Positions 23,215 to 35,208 are shown, counted from the first letter of the stretch. The stretch is 64,000 nucleotides of DNA from Mesaphorura yosii (GCA_009869945.1 WIXG01000063.1:62001-126000); one strand, 5' to 3'. A program made the numbers and translations. The notes: a model not told the origin generated them from the sequence alone.

Positions 23215-25788
23215 TTCAAGCTGCGTTGCTCATTAAGTTCCCTACGCAGGGAAATCATCAGGGCTGAACTTTTGCCTGAAGGAATCTGTGCACCCTGCTT
23301 GGATTTATGTCGACGTTATCCTTCCACGAGCCCTTGCAGTAAAAGATGTTTGGTCAATTTTCAACATGTGATCTAGTTGAATTCCAAAGACTTTTATGGA
23401 GCGGTAACGACTGAAATAATATTAGCAGTAGTCAATGCGGGGACATGATCATTAATGATGTAATTACCATTACAGGCCAACAACAGCAGCAGCAACAACA
23501 ACAACAGGGACAACAACCACAATACATCAATAATCAGCAACAAACAATTATTACAGGAATACAGCAGCAAACTGGAAGTGTGATCGCAACAAATACGAAT
23601 TCTGTGGTGGTTCAAAGCAGTAATAACATGCCAGTGCAAAGGTATGACAATAAACGTAAATAGGATAACAGGAAATGAAGTTAACCTCTCTTAAGTACGA
23701 TACTCTATTTTCAGACAACAAAATTTCCTGAACCAACCGTCTGTTTCGTTCACAACACAGCCAACAACACGTTATATACCTAATCAGCCCCAATCGCGAG
23801 CAGTAAATCATTCATCGATCCCACACGGTACAATTCTGATTCAGCAGCAACAGCCACAAACTCAAACTCTGTTTTCACAATCGCAAGCTTTCCCCCTAGA
23901 TCTTGGCAAGCAGACCCAGGAAGCTAGGATAAGGGAAATGGTTCCCGAGTTTGAAGAGCAGTATTTTATGCAATCGTCGCCGACAAAAGTTACAGCAGGC
24001 CGTGGGAATCAAAATCAAGGTGCTGTTCAGAGACCACAATCGCATATTCCAACATCCCAGGCCATATCTGACCACCTGGCCAGATCGTATCCTCAGCAAG
24101 ATCTTATTCGACAGAAAATGGTACAAGACCAGGTTAGCCTTTTCAACACTGAAGTATTTCGATTTACTGAATAACATTGTTACGCATTGCTTAGTTTTAA
24201 TTACTATTTTATGTTAATAACTTAGGAAGCTCAGCATCGATTGAAGCACCCTAAGAAATCTCGGCATGAGATTTACCAAGCTGCAATGGTTGAACTGGAG
24301 GTTGACAACCACGCAGATGATGATGACTATGAAGAGGAGGAGGAAGAAGACGATTCTGAAGAAGAATATGAGGAATACGAGCCATCAGGCGATGCTGGTC
24401 CGTGGAAGTGCGGAGTTTGCCACAAAGTTTACAAGAGGAAGGTAAATTTCTTGGAGCATCAGAAAACTCACAAGCAAGCCGGAGGGTCGAAGATTCAGTG
24501 CGCCGTGCCATTGTGCACTAAAGTCTTTGCTAACGACAAAACTTATCAAAGGCATTTAAAGTCTCAACACCCGCACCAACAAATCAATGCTACTCCTTGT
24601 CCTGGCAGGAAATCTAAATCAAAAAGAGATCAATTGCAGGCAGCTATCTCTAGCATCAGCGGAGGCAGTGGAGGAACTCAGCAGCAATATTATCAGCCAG
24701 GCATGATGTTTATGTTTAAGTGTGACTTCTGTCCAGAACAGTTTGCGTACGCCGAACAGTTGAAAGCTCACGAACAAATGCATCTTGCTGAAAGCACCCT
24801 CAAATGCGTAACATGTGAACAGCCATTCCTTCGAGAAGAAGAGTTTAACCAGCATATTAAGACACATTTGACGGAAACCATTTGGAAGTGCGCGTTGTGC
24901 AACACGTCCTACGATGAATATAAAGCATATAAAGTGCATCTGGACAGCCACTTGCCTGTTGTGTACAAAGATCCCCCACCAAAACCGCCAGAGCTGGAGA
25001 AGCCGGAAAGAACTGAGGAGATCAAGAATGGGGTCGATGATGACATAGTGATGATGGAAGAGTTTGAAGACGAAGGTTCTCCGCAACCGTCCACGAGTGC
25101 AGCGGCCAAGTTGAAGTCACCGTCAAAGTACAAGAATGAGAGTTTGGCAAGACCACCTATGAAAAACTTCGGGCCAAACAAAGCAAAGTATGCCACCGGT
25201 TCCAACATGAAAGTAACGACAAAGGGGGCCTCAGCGAGGGAGGTCATAGTGAAACCTGGCCCTAAACTCGTTGGTAAGGGCTTCGATGGACCTATCGAAG
25301 GCGAAGATGATGACATTGTCGTACTCTCCGCACCCAAAACTCCTCATCGCCCGATTCCTATCCGAGTACCGCCTATAATAAGAAAGATGCCCAGTGGTGG
25401 CATTGGTAAAGGTCTTCCACCAATGAAACACAATTTAAACCAGCGCAAGCACAGATCTTCTGCGCCAATAACTGCTAATCGAAAACAGCCAACACATGCC
25501 AACAAAAGCAAACGCAAGTCATCTCCTCATCCCAAGCAACGACAGCGGGGCAGACCGAAAAGCATGCCTGCGACAAAGTTCTTGGTGATCGATGAAGATG
25601 TGCCGTACCAGTTTCAATGTATCCTTTGTAAAACTTTCTTTCCGACAAAACCAGCACGGCAGAAACACATTCTTGACAGACACTGCAGCCAAAAGTCTAT
25701 TGAAATTAAATTGTTGAAGCTGGAGGATGATCCCGAGTTGGATCTGGAAGTGATTGAGGATGAAGAAGGAATTTTACCCGACCCATGA
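23215..25788 (+). CDS. Q-rich C2H2 zinc-finger protein with a probable ZAD module (5' end incomplete)
   Basis: Likely sequence-specific nuclear regulator. Well-supported exons are 23476-23641, 23715-24132 and 24226-25788. They encode a polyglutamine-rich N-terminal part, an acidic run (DDDDYEEEEEEDDSEEE), then six C2H2 fingers: WKCGVCHKVYKRKVNFLEHQKTH, a C-x4-C finger at IQCAVPLCTKVF, FKCDFC, LKCVTC, WKCALC and, after a long Pro/Lys-rich linker with an AT-hook-like RQRGRPK, FQCILC near the C-terminus. An exon at 23215 to about 23314 in compatible phase encodes LRREIIRAELLPEGICAPCL, which resembles the second half of an arthropod ZAD domain. Its donor is not clear. The in-frame ATG at 23445 would give a shorter protein lacking ZAD. 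Poly(A) signal at 26250-26255. Confidence 0.8.
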
Positions 25789-26635
25789 ACAATTAGATTT
25801 CAACTTCAACTACCAAGCATTCTTTCATGTAAGTTAACTTAGCATGTGACAATTTATGTGAATCTTAACTGACATCGACCGGTTCTTTTACATTCTAGTT
25901 CTCGGATAAGATAAGACTTTCACACTCACTCTTCTATTCTCTCTTGCAACTGCAACAAAAACAAACAAAATCTGCATCCTAAATTGAATGATGCCGGAAA
26001 AACATGACATCTACCTGAATTCGATTGCTCTTCAGATCAATTCATGAACTTCAGATGAAGCAAATCTCAAAAGGTTTGAAAATACAACATGATCATTGGT
26101 CAGCTTGGATCCTACAAGCGTATTAAATGAGCTGAGATCGAGAAGATTAAGGTTAAGAGTGGCAATATATATTTGTATTGAATGCATTACCTACAGACTT
26201 AAGTCTTCGTACTTTTATTTCTGTTTACGTTACACGCATACTTTGAAGAAATAAAGTTGATTGCTCGTTAAGCATTTTGCATTTTGACCCAGCCGTATGT
26301 CAATTCTTGGGGTTGGGTTCCCTTCTCTGGTATTCTGTGAGATGGAATTCGACTATGCAGCAATGGCAACTCAGAGGCAAGACGCAAAGGCTAGCATTCG
26401 TCATGCTCTAGTCACAGTTTAGATTTTAAACAAAGAGTTCGTCATAATTACTAAACCATAAACACAATTGCATTTGCTGCATTAATTTTGTAAGGCCGAC
26501 TCCTTTTGTCTTCAATTGAAGTTCAGTTGTCATTTCTCAGTTAGTCGTATTGTGATAAGGCGTAAGCACAGAAAGAAACTTTGTCGCAGCTTCTTAAAAT
26601 GTGAGACTCCAGCGTCCAACCCAAGCAATGAAACC
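25789..26635. other. 3' UTR and spacer
   Basis: Holds the 3' UTR of the Q-rich zinc-finger gene (AATAAA at 26250-26255) and the upstream region of the secreted orphan. No other feature seen. Confidence 0.5.
26250..26255 (+). promoter_or_regulatory. Poly(A) signal AATAAA of the Q-rich zinc-finger gene
   Basis: Canonical AATAAA about 460 nt after the TGA at 25786-25788, and the first good one. Confidence 0.5.
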
Positions 26636-27195
26636 ATGGACGTTGTTCTCTTGCATCCGATTTTGAGATCAGTTTTAATCTGGGCTGCTTGGACGCTGCT
26701 GCAGCATTCACTCACATTCGCCACTGGAACGCAGCCTTCGACGAATACGACTGAATCTAGCTTCAGCGATCAGATAAGTCCACCACTTTTGTATTACGAG
26801 GATGATACAGGACGCAAGTCTTTGACGACGAAAGAGATGAAGTTGTGGTGGGATGAAAGAAGACACGAACGCACATCTGACAATCCTGTGACAGCAGAAT
26901 TGGAAATACCAGTGCCAATTTTGGAGGCAGAGACAGATATCGCAGGTGACGGTGACGGTCACGGTAAGAAGAATGAGACACAGAAAACGGCTGAGCTGGC
27001 CAAGATCAAGACGCATATTTTTATGAGGAGACGACGCAAGAGGAAGCACAACGCTTTGTGGCACGGACACTTGATTACACTCCGGATTTAACGACCGAAA
27101 TGTCCCGACCCCGACTGGGAATCAGAACAAACGATGATGAGACCAACGAAAGTAAATATAGCGCCCTCCACGTGGCTGAATTCAATTCAAACTGA
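26636..27195 (+). CDS. Small secreted orphan protein (about 172 aa)
   Basis: The ATG at 26636 has a textbook AACCATGG context and opens a signal peptide (hydrophobic core IWAAWTLL around residues 15-27, likely cut near FATG). The mature part is acidic, with NTT/NES-type N-glycosylation sites and no Cys. The first exon runs to 26963 with a GTAAGA donor. Reading through keeps a basic frame (RRRRKRKH) to a stop at 27091. Splicing out 26964-27004 gives a second frame with an acidic tail (YFYEETTQEEAQRF, then a Thr/Asp-rich stretch) to TGA at 27195. I prefer the spliced form because the tail composition matches exon 1, but the intron would be only 41 nt with a weak acceptor. No family recognised; no repeated amidated neuropeptides are visible. 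It is convergent with GET4. Confidence 0.6.
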
Positions 27196-27316
27196 AAAAT
27201 AGGTCAACCGTGTAAGTTGATTACGCAAGATTTTCACGCTTCAAAATTCATGATCAGACTGAACCTTGAGCGAATGTACTATGCAAAGGCAACAAAGCCA
27301 CGAGGAAACGTAAGAC

Positions 27317-27322
27317 AATAAA
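27317..27322 (+). promoter_or_regulatory. Poly(A) signal AATAAA of the secreted orphan
   Basis: Canonical AATAAA 121 nt after the TGA at 27195, and 11 bp from the poly(A) signal of the convergent GET4 gene. Confidence 0.55.
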
Positions 27323-27333
27323 ATAATTTCACT

Positions 27334-27339
27334 TTTATT
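27334..27339 (-). promoter_or_regulatory. Poly(A) signal AATAAA of GET4
   Basis: Minus-strand AATAAA 95 nt past the GET4 stop codon (27434-27436). Confidence 0.55.
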
Positions 27340-27433
27340 TGTGATTACAAAAGGTGCTGAGTTTCAACTTGAATGTCAAGGGATGACCTGTTTAGACTTT
27401 CTATAGTATGTATTAATCTCGAAGAGTTAAGAT

Positions 27434-28713
27434 TTAATCGAGTCCAGACTGATCTTGGGATAGAAACGCATTCATCAGCATTGACATCGGCATGGGCGCG
27501 CCACCAAATCCAGCAGATCTCTCCGACAAGTTGAACAATGCTTTGCCAGCGGCCAAGACCATCTTTCTCAAATGAGGTTCTCTTGAGAAGCTGGGTTCAT
27601 ACACGTCCTTAATTTGAGTAAAGGTGTCTGGATTGTTCCTGCGCCGATAGAATAAGATTACAATATCACGATATCACTCCGCATTCTGCCAGGGACTTAC
27701 ATCTTGGCAGCCTCAACTAAGAATCTCACGCCATTTAGCAGCGGACTTAGGTCAGGGAAATCTTCCGTTTTCACCAAGGCACGATAGGCTTCCTCAGCTT
27801 CTTTTATTCTGTTCAATGTCAGAAACCCGACCACAAGCATCGCAATCACCAAATCCAATTCGTCACGCCGAATAAATGATTCAATAATTATTTGTCTGGT
27901 CAGTGTTGCGGCTTCATTTCCATCATTTGTGCGTATCAAGTGTCGCCATGCATCAGAATAGGAATGTTCTGCATTTGTGAGTCATGCGTAAATGTTAGAC
28001 CTCTTAATTCACATTTCAAATAAACGCACAAATCCCGTGCATACCTGCGATGTACATTTTTGAGACAGACAAATGAAACTTTCCCGAAATGACTTGATTC
28101 ACTTCAACCCATTCAGTGATTTCGGAAATGTACTTGGATCGTTCCGTAGATGATGATGGTAGCCTTTGGAGCAAGTTGAGTAAGTAGGTTACCCTAGTCT
28201 CTGACGGTGGGAGAAGGCCTTCGGACTGGACGTACAACTTTGACAGCATTACTGAAACATCTCCTCCACTCTCCACCTGTAGAGAGGACCGTTCGTCAGA
28301 AAACTACCTTTCATGTTCAGTTATTTTCATTTGCGCTTGGTTTACCTGGCCGTTCTCAAGTAAAAAGAAACCCACTTTGTACAACAATTCTTCCAGCTCC
28401 GTGAATTTCTTGCCTGCACGATACCTAAAACGGATAAAGTTTGCATTATGATTCTTTACATGCACATGCCGCATGGCCAGTCAAATTCAATTGTAATCAA
28501 AATAGGAGCAAGGCGCTGACACGAGGGGCATCCCGCGCGCAAGTCGTGCTGCTCATGTAATTGTCTCCAACTCTGGCATTACCTGAAACTGATCGTTTTA
28601 ACCAGCTGGTGGGCTTCATAGAATTTCTTGGCTTCAATAGCTTCCATCAGTTTCATGTAAAGACGTGAAGAACCACCTCCACCGCCAACCGTTCCATTGT
28701 CCATCGTTGACAT
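27434..28713 (-). CDS. GET4: GET4/TRC35, tail-anchored protein targeting factor
   Basis: Cytosolic adaptor of the GET/BAG6 pathway that, with UBL4A/Get5, hands tail-anchored membrane proteins to the TRC40 ATPase. Minus-strand exons: 28713-28583, 28424-28346, 28276-28045, 27968-27701 and 27638-27434 (304 aa; the family is about 310-330). Recognition rests on KFYEAHQLVKTISFRYRAGKKFTELEELLY, matching the DYYEAHQMYRTLFFRY signature of the first TPR-like helices, and on the helical C-terminal half (IVAEMLV-like stretch in exon 4, YEPSFSREPHLRKMVLAAGKALF in exon 5). The first intron is comparatively long (158 nt). The C-terminus ends QDQSGLD without an extended acidic tail. All splice sites are GT/AG and phases agree. 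Confidence 0.88.
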
Positions 28714-28938
28714 TTTCGTTGCAATGAACTAAATAAATGGACCTACCGCTGCACTCTTAATGCGCTTGCAATTTTAGGAGAGTTTACGGAAATAATCACA
28801 ATCAGATATTAACCAGGAAGAAGTTACTCGTCGTCGCCGTGAACAAAATTGGACATTACGCGTGAAATGCGTGTCTTCCTTGCTTTCAAATTCTCTGCTC
28901 AATAGTTCGCTGTGTCTGTGGTATTCTGTTCAAGAAAC

Positions 28939-29262
28939 TTAAAGACGTTGAGGTCGGGAGCCTCTGATTTTGCAAATGTCACCGATGTCCAGAAATTCCA
29001 CGCCAGAATTCTAGCCAAAAAAGAGTGACCCATGTTAAACGCGCCAGGCGGTATAGTTTGAGCCAAATGTAATGTAAGTTCGAGATTACTTGACCTGAGA
29101 GTTAAATAAATGTTTGATGAATGGAGCGTCTTTGTATTTCTCAGCTAACTCGTGGTCATACAGCAAACCGTGCGGTGCCTGCATCTTATCTACAAAAATG
29201 GACGACCAAGTATCGGGAGATGATAGAACGCATGAAACACTGTCAACGTCAATCTCTGACAT
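28939..29262 (-). CDS. 79-aa orphan ORF overlapping the zinc-finger gene in antisense
   Basis: Two minus-strand exons, 29262-29095 and 29010-28939, joined by an 84-nt intron with CAG|GTCAAG donor and TTGGCTAG acceptor in phase 0. The product begins [13 protein letters not shown], has a compact middle (LLYDHELAEKYKDAPFIKH) and ends CKIRGSRPQRL. The sequence looks like folded, conserved protein rather than chance, and the splice sites are consistent. Upstream exons cannot be excluded because an acceptor-like CATGTCAG lies right at the start. It overlaps the first codons of the ZAD gene (ATG 29198) on the other strand, so one of the two starts may be wrong. Function unknown. Confidence 0.45.
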
Positions 29263-32086
29263 GCCAAGGAGCAATCCCACTGAAGGTCAAAATGCCACTG
29301 TCGCGCCCGTGTCCGTAGCGGATGCTGGAGCCTTGGTCGCTTTCGGTGCTGGACTTTTTTCCACGCGTGATGACCATATTCAAGTCCCATTGTTATTTGG
29401 TCATCAAGCGTGCTCCGAAATATCCGGGAACGGGCAACAAACTGATATCGTTCACCAAGATCTCACGACTGTCCTGTTCTTTCAAGGCCCATCCTCATCA
29501 TTTCCAGAGCTGCTGCCACCAAAAAAGGCTGCGCCGGAGCACATTGAGCATGATCACAATTTAGCACGGAATCCGACGCATGAGGCAGTGGCAGGACTTC
29601 AGGATTCTTTACTTGCTCAATATCAAGTTCCATTGATGCCTCAACATACATTTTACAGTGGCCAGTCTGACATTTCCTCCGATTTTTTAAATTTAAGTAG
29701 CCAAGTTGACTCAAATGAGACGGAGAAATTACCGCAGCTTTTCGATCCGAACCAATCTCTTTCTAATACTCAGCACAAAACTGACCAAACGCTAACAGTT
29801 GGGCCCTCAAGTGTATTAGTTCACTCCACCGCCAGCAACATTGCGCCAAATCCTCAGACCAGTGACAACTCAAACTCGACTTCATTTCAAGTCACGATCG
29901 ATACAACGCGTAGCGATGACAAATCTCAAGATATTGTCGAAATCACCATCGACGATGATGAAGTTCGTGTGAAAGAATCTCTGGGCGTGTCCCACCCGAA
30001 GAAGAGGTCTCACCAAAAGCGGGCGACGATGCCGAGCCTTAATTCTGATGCGCACAAAATTACGATTCCAATCAACGGAGGCAACGTCGTTGTGCAACGC
30101 TTCATGTTCAGCAGCAAACTGTGTCGGATTTGCCTGCTTGAGAAGGAATACTTGCTTTCAGTATTTGAAGACATGAAGGTCACACCTGAAGGAGTGGTCG
30201 AGAACGCGCGTGGTCCGAATTCTTGCAATCGATACAACATGGCTACAGCCCTGAAGACGTTACTTGATATTGAAGTATGTTTCAGCCAATGCAAACTTCG
30301 TCTTGCATGATAGTTACATTCATGTCATAAATTCATTCATTCCAGGTGAAACTAGACGACGGACTCTCTTCACTGATATGCATTGACTGTATTGACAGCT
30401 TGATGTCTTTTTCTTCGTTCAAGAAAAGAATTGGTCTCGGGCATACTCGACTAGGAGAAGTTTTGGTGCAGGTACATTTTACACAGATCCTCCAAAAATT
30501 TGGATTAGCGCAGCAGGAAAGATGAATAATCAGTCAATTTTATACCAAAGGTAAAGAACTCAACGACACCGACTTTCATTCCTCCTCTTGGCGAAGAAGA
30601 CATCAAGAAGATTGGGATTTATCGCTATTCTGATTCAATTATCCGCGCAAAGAGACTGCTCAGTTCTTCTCCTCATTCTCATTTGGTAGTTAGGCGAATC
30701 CCGGATAAAATCTGGGAGAAATTATTCACGACACTCTTGCTGATGGTGGGGTTTAAATCTGCAAGATTAAAAGAGCTTGGGCATTACGTAATGGATCCAC
30801 CGTTTGTGAAAGCATGGTTTTGCAAGACCTGTGGCTTGACTCTTTATGGTAATGGAACTGAAAAAGCAGAACATTCTTCGACCGTTATGCCTAGTTGCTA
30901 AATGTTTCTCATCTCATTTTTTTGAAGGATCTCAAGACACTTTTATCCAGCATTGTTTAACCAGCCATTCTGATGACGCGACGTTTGCACAGGAAGTGAA
31001 ATTCCCATGCGACGTGTGTGGAAGATATTTTTACAAAACCTCTGTCCCTGGGGTCGAGGAAGTGTACACCGATCATTGGGTTCAACATTTCTTCTTCCAC
31101 CAGTAAGATTCCTTCATTGCTTAAAAACTAGAAAAACTCCCAATTATTTCTACAGCCACTTTCACTTTGCCCTTATGCCCTTTTTGAATTCACAGATGTG
31201 ATATCTGTGATAAGAAGATGCCAAGTCTCAAAGGGTTGTGGGTTCACAAGAGGTCCGTGCACGCTGTAAGCCAGGCTACGCCAACGAAGGAATGTGATAT
31301 TTGTGGCAAACGATTCAAGAGAAGAGCTCAGCTATTTGCTCATAAGAAAATACATCTTGCTCCGGAAGAAAGGAGCAAATTGATGAACAAATGTCCCATT
31401 TGTGAGAAGCATCTCACTGGAAGCGTGGCTGCCCATGTTGCGTCCGTTCACTCCGAAAGCCGGCCTTGGAAATGTGAAGTTTGTCACAAGTGCTTCAAGA
31501 GGAAAGAAACATTAGTAGGGCATCGTTCGACTGTTCATAACACGGAAAAATTTCAATGTGACATCTGCGGAATTTATCTTAGTTCTCCTTCCATCAAGAA
31601 AACGCACGAATTTAGGCACAAAGGGATCAAGCCTCACAAATGCGACAAATGTGACCAGTCGTAAGTTCACTATTGAACCTGTGGGCGTGAAAGTTTAATC
31701 AATTGGTGTTGTTTTTCTCAGATTCTTTGACAAAACAGCACTGAAATACCATCAAACGACACACAAGGAGATTGCTGACATTTGCTGTAACTTATGTGAC
31801 AAAACATTCAAGAGACAAATGTATCTCAAAGTAAGTTACCAATCAGTTAATTGTAACGCAATGAATGTTGAATTTGGAAGCTTGAGATTTGCTTATTTTA
31901 TTCCAGGAACACATGAGGATCCATTCCGAAGAGAAGCCATTTGAGTGCCCAATTTGCAAGCGAAGAATTAGAATACGAGCTAATTATTACAAGCATCTTA
32001 AGGTTCATAAGAAGAACGGCACCTTCGACATTTCTAAAACTGGACAGGTTGAAGCCGTAAATTCCAGTACGATTACCATTAGTTAA
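29198..32086 (+). CDS. ZAD-containing nine-finger C2H2 transcription factor
   Basis: Predicted nuclear DNA-binding regulator. Exons: 29198-30274, 30346-30471, 30551-30848, 30928-31102, 31196-31660, 31722-31830 and 31907-32086 (809 aa). A long polar, Ser/Thr/Gln-rich N-terminus precedes a ZAD-like module with C-x2-C at LCRICLL (Cys309/312) and ICIDC (Cys371/374), split by an intron. It is followed by a conserved helical linker and about nine C2H2 fingers, among them [68 protein letters not shown] and [13 protein letters not shown] in the middle rather than at the N-terminus is unusual and suggests a fused or extended first exon. The ATG at 29117 is also in frame; I chose 29198 for its context. 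ZAD proteins are an arthropod-expanded group. Confidence 0.85.
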
Positions 32087-32215
32087 CAGTCAGCTGGTTA
32101 AGTCAACTAAACAAGACCGTTGAAATCATTCGGGCCTTCAGTTCAGCAAGGCTGTACAATTTTGTTACCTGTTGGAACACTTTATTATTATACCATCGCG
32201 TATTCAAACACAGAC

Positions 32216-32221
32216 AATAAA
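32216..32221 (+). promoter_or_regulatory. Poly(A) signal AATAAA of the ZAD zinc-finger gene
   Basis: Canonical AATAAA 130 nt after the TAA ending at 32086. Confidence 0.6.
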
Positions 32222-32646
32222 GACGTAAATGAAGTTAATACTATATTGCATTGACTAAAACGGGTTCATCTATGCAATACCAAGGTTCAAGCGTAGCTTG
32301 ATGTTCGTTGAACAAAGAACCGAAGGAACACGTTTCAAGAGCGAGAATTGAACCCTGACTAACTTCGCTTCGCCTTTCTTCGACGAGACCGGGCGAGAAC
32401 ACATAATTCCATTGTATTAGTGGGTGTGTCAGTGTCAGTGGGTCTGTTTGGGTTGTTTTGACTTCGGACTCGATTAGATTCTCATGCATTGGGTTTCTTT
32501 CAGTGGTGAACAGCAGTTCTGTTGATAACTATTGCTATTTATTCTCACCGGTATACTGTGCAATCCAGTGACGTCACTGGTGCAATCAGACAGCTAAATT
32601 ACCCCGAGCTGTCTGCGTTTGTTTCAACGGCCAGAGCCACTTAAAA
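32222..32646. other. Spacer upstream of the DCAF17-like gene
   Basis: No exon or repeat recognised. A minus-strand ORF (32241-32489) has no splice or family support. Confidence 0.4.
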
Positions 32647-34955
32647 ATGGGCTGCTTATCCCTGTCGGAATTGGACTCAATTACAGGAGGGTCTGTTACT
32701 CGATCGCTTATTAGACGCGAGCTTGGGGCTCATGACAAAACCATCTACAGGTAAGAATAATTGTTGATGCTGCTTTTAAATGTGAGACAGTTTAAATGGT
32801 AATCAGGAATCGCCAAACGCCGTCTTCTCGTACACGTGAAACAATCAGCAATGTAGCTTGTAGCATCCTGCCTTTAATTGTTCTAGAATCTCTGGACTAA
32901 TGCACAGACAACTAATCAAAGGGAGGTCCAAATCCAATGTGGTGTCAGAGGATGGAAGACAATACGATGTCGATGGTTCCCGTGATATCACGAGCTACAG
33001 GTCACCAAGAGCCAGGAATTTGGAACTATCAAGCTCCACAACAGCCAGATATCGCATGATACCAGAAAAACTTCGGTGTAAACGCAATCCTATTTTCAAA
33101 CAATCTGGACACCCACGGCTTGGATCTCCCCACACTGTGTTGGATACATCATCCGTTCCAGCAACCGTTGCTATATTTGGTGACTATATCTTCATCAGGA
33201 AAATTCGTGACAATGAGCCTTCGTACTGCTATTCAATGAAATTCTTGACTAACCGAAATGGCCTTAAGCACAAGTACGGCCTTATGACGACGAAAGAATG
33301 GAAGGACACAGAGTTGTTCGAGCCAGCGACAGACAATCCAGACCCAATCATTTACAAACAGAAGTTCGGGACGGCAGTCTTAGCTCTTAAGAAGGATTCT
33401 CCCTATCTTGTTGTGTATGACTTGGACACTGGTCGTACCTTAGAGGAGCTGTTTCTCAGTGACGATCGTAAAATCTTGCACACTTCAATGGCACTTTGTT
33501 GGGACGATTTATCGAGGTTTGTAGTTCAGAGCTCAAAGTCTAGATTGCCACCAACTCTACTAGCCGATTATATTATACTGGAATATCCACCTCTTAAAGT
33601 GTCACTTCGATGTCAGGTAATGCAACTTTAGATTTGTGTGTCTTAACTTGCAATTAACTCTGCTCCTTGTTAAGTAGAGTAAGTCGATTGTGAACCTGTT
33701 CTAGATTACTAAGAAAGCTTTCCCGAAGGCCATTGAAGCGGACGTTGCTGCCTATTTCATTTACGTTGTTTATGCAAACTACATTGAGATATGTGACTTG
33801 AAATCCATCCTTAATCCGGTAAGTCGTACCATTCTATGTTACTTGGATGTCGGAGCTTAATTTCAATTTTCAATACAATTTAAAGGAATTTGAGCACGAG
33901 ATGCAAAAATCACCAGCTCAAGCTCCTGGAAAGGAAGTGCCAGTTAAAATCACACACTATGTAGATGCCAAATTGCCGGTCCTGCAAAGGGTTAACACTT
34001 TTCACTCTCACCTTGAACTCACTGCATTGGGATCTCTGCCACACTTCATTTCCATGAATAAAGATGGAACGCTGAGGGTTAGTCCTTTTTCTTAAAATCG
34101 CTTACAATAAAACCTTGTTCGATGGAGGACTTGGAGGACACGAATCTCCGCGTAATAACCTAATGGCCATATGCCTTGTTTGGACTATAATCCTGTAATC
34201 CCTTTTCAGGTGCAAAACTTCGAAGAGATGCAAGTTGGAAATTCCGATCTCCTCAACTTAAATCTACGTAGTGACACAGATAAAAACCTTTGTTCCTTAA
34301 AATTTCACCCGGACGAGTCTCCTCGCCTTATATTCTGTGGAGAAAATCGACTTCGGTTAGTTAGCTCGAGTTCTTCTTGCTATTGTCTTTTAGAAGTCGA
34401 ATTGGTATATTAGCTTCTTCTCAACCTGTACTTGTCAGAGTATTGAGACTTATAATCAAGGATCTACCAGATGGACGACCAGGAGACAGCTGTTTGGAAA
34501 CTGAGTTTGACTTCACTCAGGCTCAGTCTCAATCTGCAACAACTCAAGCTGAACGAGTTTCTGCTATCCCCCCTGAAAGAAGGAGTGAAAGGAATGTCAA
34601 CCGAAGAATCTCGTACGCTGACGAGAGTGAAGTCGGGGTGAAGTGGTCCTACCATTCACCCATCGATGTTTTCGCGATAATGGAAATGTCGAAGGATTCG
34701 GTAAAGTTTTATCTGTACGACAATCAAAACTGGTCCTCAATCGCAATCATCGAACCAATGGACTTCTGGCGCGCACCGATGGAAAACGGAGAATTTACAG
34801 TTCCTGTTACCACATTTGATATTCAAGATTCTCACTTGATCGTGCAAATTCATAAAACCAGTCAGAGCATTTCTAAAGTATATCTGGCAGGTTTGTTGTC
34901 TGAACCGATTTCCGATGGTTTTGAAAGTTTGATGGAACGGTGTCAATCAACTTAG
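32647..34955 (+). CDS. DCAF17: DCAF17-like protein (DDB1-CUL4 ubiquitin ligase substrate receptor)
   Basis: By homology, a nucleolar/nuclear protein thought to serve as a substrate receptor of CUL4-DDB1 ubiquitin ligases. Exons: 32647-32750, 32887-33616, 33705-33818, 33886-34077, 34210-34355 and 34394-34955 (615 aa, vertebrate about 520). The assignment rests on the order of several short matches: VYDLDTGRTLEELFLS followed by a W-DD-F strand, the IILEYPPLKVSL strand, ITKKAFPKAIEADV, YVVYANYIEICDL, the CSLKFHPDESPRLIF block, VRVLRL, and a C-terminal pattern with SSIAIIEPMDFWRAP and HLIVQIHKTSQSISKVYLAG. These are the beta-strand rich (propeller-like) segments of DCAF17. The middle has an insert of disordered Ser/Arg sequence in exon 6. 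Similarity is moderate, so another WD-like DCAF cannot be fully excluded. Confidence 0.7.
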
Positions 34956-35202
34956 GTCCGTCTTTACTTATACAAGCGGATAATAACGAGATTCTCAAGT
35001 GTAACTTGTTTTTATTAGCTTTAGGAGCGAATCGATAGAACAACCTCTCCCAAAATATTCAGCTTAACGTGCAAGAGCTTAAAATGACAAAAGATTCAAA
35101 GTATTTATGAAACTATCTCACCTTTTCTGAAAACTAAGACTGTTACCTTAATGGCATATTTTATCTATTTTTTTACATTATAATCAAGTATCCTTATCCT
35201 TT

Positions 35203-35208
35203 AATAAA
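35203..35208 (+). promoter_or_regulatory. Poly(A) signal AATAAA of the DCAF17-like gene
   Basis: Canonical AATAAA about 250 nt after the TAG at 34953-34955, in an A/T-rich 3' UTR. Confidence 0.5.

Noticed and set aside
23478-23509. CAA/CAG run considered as a microsatellite
   Set aside because: It encodes the polyglutamine stretch of the zinc-finger protein with mixed codons, so it is better explained as coding sequence.
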